From: Aquimarina spongiae
GTDB taxonomy: Bacteria; Bacteroidota; Bacteroidia; Flavobacteriales; Flavobacteriaceae
Direction of reading: 5' to 3'
DNA: 64,000 nt
NCBI RefSeq assembly: GCF_900141785.1
Contig: NZ_FQYP01000008.1
Coordinates: 1-64,000, forward strand
Shown: positions 62,025 to 64,000 of the stretch, one piece after another
How the letters are laid out: each line of letters opens with the position of its first letter
How positions within the stretch are numbered: position 1 is the stretch's first letter
Made by a program: the position numbers and the translations under genes
The notes under the pieces: model-generated
Databases searched by the model: none
Seen by the model: the letters and a program-made list of their open reading frames with translations, nothing else
What the model was told of the DNA's origin: nothing

Positions 62025-63236
62025 TTAGAGATTTGTATTTTCGATTACACAAGCATATCCTTGTCCTACGCCAACACACATGGTGATTAAAGCATAACGT
62101 TTCTTTTGTTCTTGTAATTCTAAAGCTGCAGAATATGCTATTCTGGCTCCAGTAACCCCTAGTGGGTGTCCTATGGCAATTGATCCTCCATTTGGATTTA
62201 TTCTTGGGTCATCGTCTGCTAATCCCCATTCACGTATACATGCTAATGCCTGGGACGCAAATGCTTCGTTAAGCTCGATAACATCAATATCATCCATAGT
62301 AATTCCAGCCTTTTCTAATGCTTTATTAGAAGCCTGTACCGGACCAATCCCCATAATTCTTGGTTCAACACCTACTACTGCAGAGCTAACTATTCTTGCT
62401 AGCGGAGTAAGGTTATATTTCTTTACTGCATCTTCTGAAGCTACAATAGTTGCAGCAGCCCCATCATTTAATCCAGAAGAATTTCCGGCAGTAACACTTC
62501 CATCTTTCTTGAAGGCAGGTCGTAATTTTGCCAATACTTCTTTGCTTGTACTTGGCTTTATAAATTCATCATTTGCAAATACAATTGGATCTTTTTTGCG
62601 CTGCGGAATTTCTACCGCAGTAATTTCTTTGGCCAGTCTTCCGGACTCCTGAGCTTTGGTTGCTTTCATCTGACTCCAATAGGCAAATGCATCTTGATCT
62701 TCTCTTGAGATATTATATTTTTCTACCAGATTCTCTGCTGTATTACCCATTCCATCGGTACCATAAAGGTCATGCATTTTTTGATTGACAAAGCGCCATC
62801 CAAAACTTGAGTCATACATTTTGGAATCATTACCAAATGCTGAAGAAGGTTTAGCAATAACATATGGACCACGAGTCATATTCTCTACTCCTCCGGAGAT
62901 AAAAAGGTCTCCGTCTCCTGCTTTTATCGCACGATTGGCATGAATAATAGCTGATAGTCCCGAGCTACATAATCTATTTACTGTTTCTCCTGGAACTGTA
63001 AATGGTAGTCCAGCCAGTAATAGCGCCATACGGGCCACATTACGATTATCTTCTCCTGCCTGGTTTGCACAACCCATAATCACATCATCGTAAGCTTCTT
63101 TAGGTATATTCGGATATTTTTCTACCAGTTTTTCTATTACCAGTGCTCCTAAATCGTCAGTTCTAACTGCCGATAATGTCCCTTTGTAGTTTCCTATAGG
63201 AGTTCGGATTCCATCAATAATATATGCTTCTTTCAT
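62025..63236 (-). CDS. paaJ: 3-oxoadipyl-CoA/acetyl-CoA thiolase
   Basis: A 403-aa type II thiolase. The nucleophile is C90 (RLCSSGLSAI), the base His is in GGSIAIGHPLGVTGARI, and the second Cys in TMCVGVGQGYACV. In this context it would cleave 3-oxoadipyl-CoA to succinyl-CoA and acetyl-CoA at the end of phenylacetate degradation. It starts the run into paaZ with three bases between them. Confidence 0.92.
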   Translation of the reverse strand: MKEAYIIDGIRTPIGNYKGTLSAVRTDDLGALVIEKLVEKYPNIPKEAYDDVIMGCANQAGEDNRNVARMALLLAGLPFTVPGETVNRLCSSGLSAIIHANRAIKAGDGDLFISGGVENMTRGPYVIAKPSSAFGNDSKMYDSSFGWRFVNQKMHDLYGTDGMGNTAENLVEKYNISREDQDAFAYWSQMKATKAQESGRLAKEITAVEIPQRKKDPIVFANDEFIKPSTSKEVLAKLRPAFKKDGSVTAGNSSGLNDGAAATIVASEDAVKKYNLTPLARIVSSAVVGVEPRIMGIGPVQASNKALEKAGITMDDIDVIELNEAFASQALACIREWGLADDDPRINPNGGSIAIGHPLGVTGARIAYSAALELQEQKKRYALITMCVGVGQGYACVIENTNL

Positions 63237-63267
63237 TAGCGTATGAATGTGGTGTTTTCGTATCTTT

Positions 63268-63816
63268 TTATTGCTCTAATTTTGCTGATAATACCGACTT
63301 TTCTATCAGTGGCACATATTTCCCTTCTTCATCAGCTGGGAAAAAGGAAGAAATCATCATCGTTTTTTCTCCTGCAGGAACTGCATGCATCATCATTATC
63401 ATTTTATCACCTGCATCGTCTAGTGTCATTGATTTTTGAACCAGTACTTTCTTTCCTTCCAGCTCTACTTCTTCAATTCCTAAAGAGGTCATCCCATTTT
63501 GATTTTCTGGTTCCTCTTCTAATCGTTTCTTTAAAAGGTCATATGGTTGTGGCGCTACCATCTTCATAATACCTGCAGACATATCTTCGGTCACCCGATT
63601 TGTTCCATTATCGATCACAAATACGGTTTCATCAACCTCCATCTCAATATCTGCATTGAAAATATTATTCAAAGCAGCCTTTTTCTCCTCCTCAGGAGAA
63701 GTATGTGTTGTAGATTCTGTATCTACGTCGGGTAAAGATTCTTTTTCAGCAGTCTTGTTTTTACCGCAAGAAATCACAGCAATTAAAACAAGTACAAATA
63801 ATGTTTTTTTGATCAT
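63268..63816 (-). CDS. Lipoprotein of unknown function in the phenylacetate operon
   Basis: A 182-aa lipoprotein (signal MIKKTLFVLVLIAVISC) with an acidic Ser/Thr-rich linker and a domain containing DIEMEVDETVFVIDNGTNRV and VLVQKSMTLDDAGDKMIMMM. I recognise no family. The ATG at 63816 follows the paaI stop by 11 bases; an earlier one at 63837 would overlap paaI and adds polar residues before the signal. Not a usual member of paa operons. Confidence 0.65.
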   Translation of the reverse strand: MIKKTLFVLVLIAVISCGKNKTAEKESLPDVDTESTTHTSPEEEKKAALNNIFNADIEMEVDETVFVIDNGTNRVTEDMSAGIMKMVAPQPYDLLKKRLEEEPENQNGMTSLGIEEVELEGKKVLVQKSMTLDDAGDKMIMMMHAVPAGEKTMMISSFFPADEEGKYVPLIEKSVLSAKLEQ

Positions 63817-63827
63817 AGTTCGCGTTG

Positions 63828-64000
63828 TTATTCCCAATCTTTATTGGTTCGATATACTACTCCTTTGAAAAGCGCCACAATTTGGTCGCCTCTTTTAACC
63901 TCAACAATATTAAACCCCACTTTTGTTTTGGAAATATCTACTGTTGCTTGAGCAGTAAGGTAATCCCCTTCTTCCAAAGCTTCGATATGATTTATCGAGG
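63828..64000 (-). CDS. paaI: PaaI-type hotdog thioesterase, N-terminus outside the window
   Basis: The right edge holds the C-terminal 56 residues of a minus-strand gene that runs out of the window. The fragment reads SINHIEALEEGDYLTAQATV and then VVEVKRGD-like FNIVEVKRGDQIVALFKGVV before ending KDWE. The pattern GDYLTAQA and VALFKGVVYR is typical of the PaaI hotdog thioesterase, which removes dead-end CoA esters in phenylacetate catabolism. It is the upstream neighbour of the lipoprotein gene. Confidence 0.8.
   Translation of the reverse strand, partial: SINHIEALEEGDYLTAQATVDISKTKVGFNIVEVKRGDQIVALFKGVVYRTNKDWE

Noticed and set aside
62173..62652. 159-codon open frame antisense to paaJ
   Set aside because: It is fully covered by the thiolase gene and has no signal or domain pattern.

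Overview
The window is chromosomal DNA of a marine-type member of the Bacteroidota, most likely Flavobacteriaceae. The evidence is the low G+C content, A-rich start regions almost without Shine-Dalgarno sequences, promoters of the Bacteroidota form TTG-N(17-23)-TAnnTTTG, many lipoproteins, and families typical of the group (fused BCKDH E1, DUF1573, DUF4136, DUF5522, glucosaminidase-LysM proteins, a PL7 alginate lyase). No transposase, phage gene, CRISPR array, tRNA or rRNA gene lies inside the window. The left edge appears to hold the promoter and leader of a stable-RNA operon that runs out of the window to the left.

Region by region. 1-5.4 kb: stable-RNA promoter, a YdeP-type molybdopterin oxidoreductase, a GC-rich structured repeat, a porin and RNase HII. 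5.5-15 kb: a large lipoprotein, LipB, an unlisted 52-residue Pmp3/YqaE protein, a membrane-tethered LuxR regulator, a DUF1573 lipoprotein, LysS, a MORN protein and a PhoD-like phosphatase. 15-24.4 kb: a SPOR-like protein, a DUF2157/GDYXXLXY pair, a YiaA-type protein, a helical-repeat protein, a large zinc protease and a TIR-like protein. 24.4-33.2 kb: the operon ACC-deaminase-like/glucosaminidase/HemL, an alginate lyase, small lipoproteins, a hydrolase, an LRR protein and a P-loop kinase. 33.4-33.8 kb: a short SSB.

34.0-47.9 kb is the most unusual region. About 13 genes on the plus strand are nearly contiguous: a Crp/Fnr regulator, a three-module outer-membrane protein (degenerate calcineurin-like domain, kinase-like domain, beta-barrel), and a redox set in which a Rieske [2Fe-2S] domain is fused to three different partners. 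The partners are a glutamate-synthase-type FMN/Fe-S domain, a thiamine-diphosphate 2-oxoacid enzyme and a MsrQ/ferric-reductase-like haem membrane domain. Small membrane proteins, a membrane-anchored Cys/His protein, a two-TM K+ channel and a CPA1 Na+/H+ antiporter complete the set. I infer an uncharacterised membrane-linked redox module coupled to cation homeostasis. Polyphosphate kinase follows from its own promoter.

50.3-52.7 kb holds a membrane protein, a GH25 lysozyme lipoprotein and a TPMT-type methyltransferase. 52.7-64 kb on the minus strand is a catabolic operon. Phenylacetate genes (paaI partial, paaJ, paaZ with an extra C-terminal DinB-like domain, a paaG-like isomerase, paaY) are followed by a DUF3050 protein and the branched-chain 2-oxoacid dehydrogenase genes E2, ilvE and fused E1. 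A TetR-type palindrome lies in front of E2, and a second copy of the GC-rich structured element lies between E2 and ilvE.
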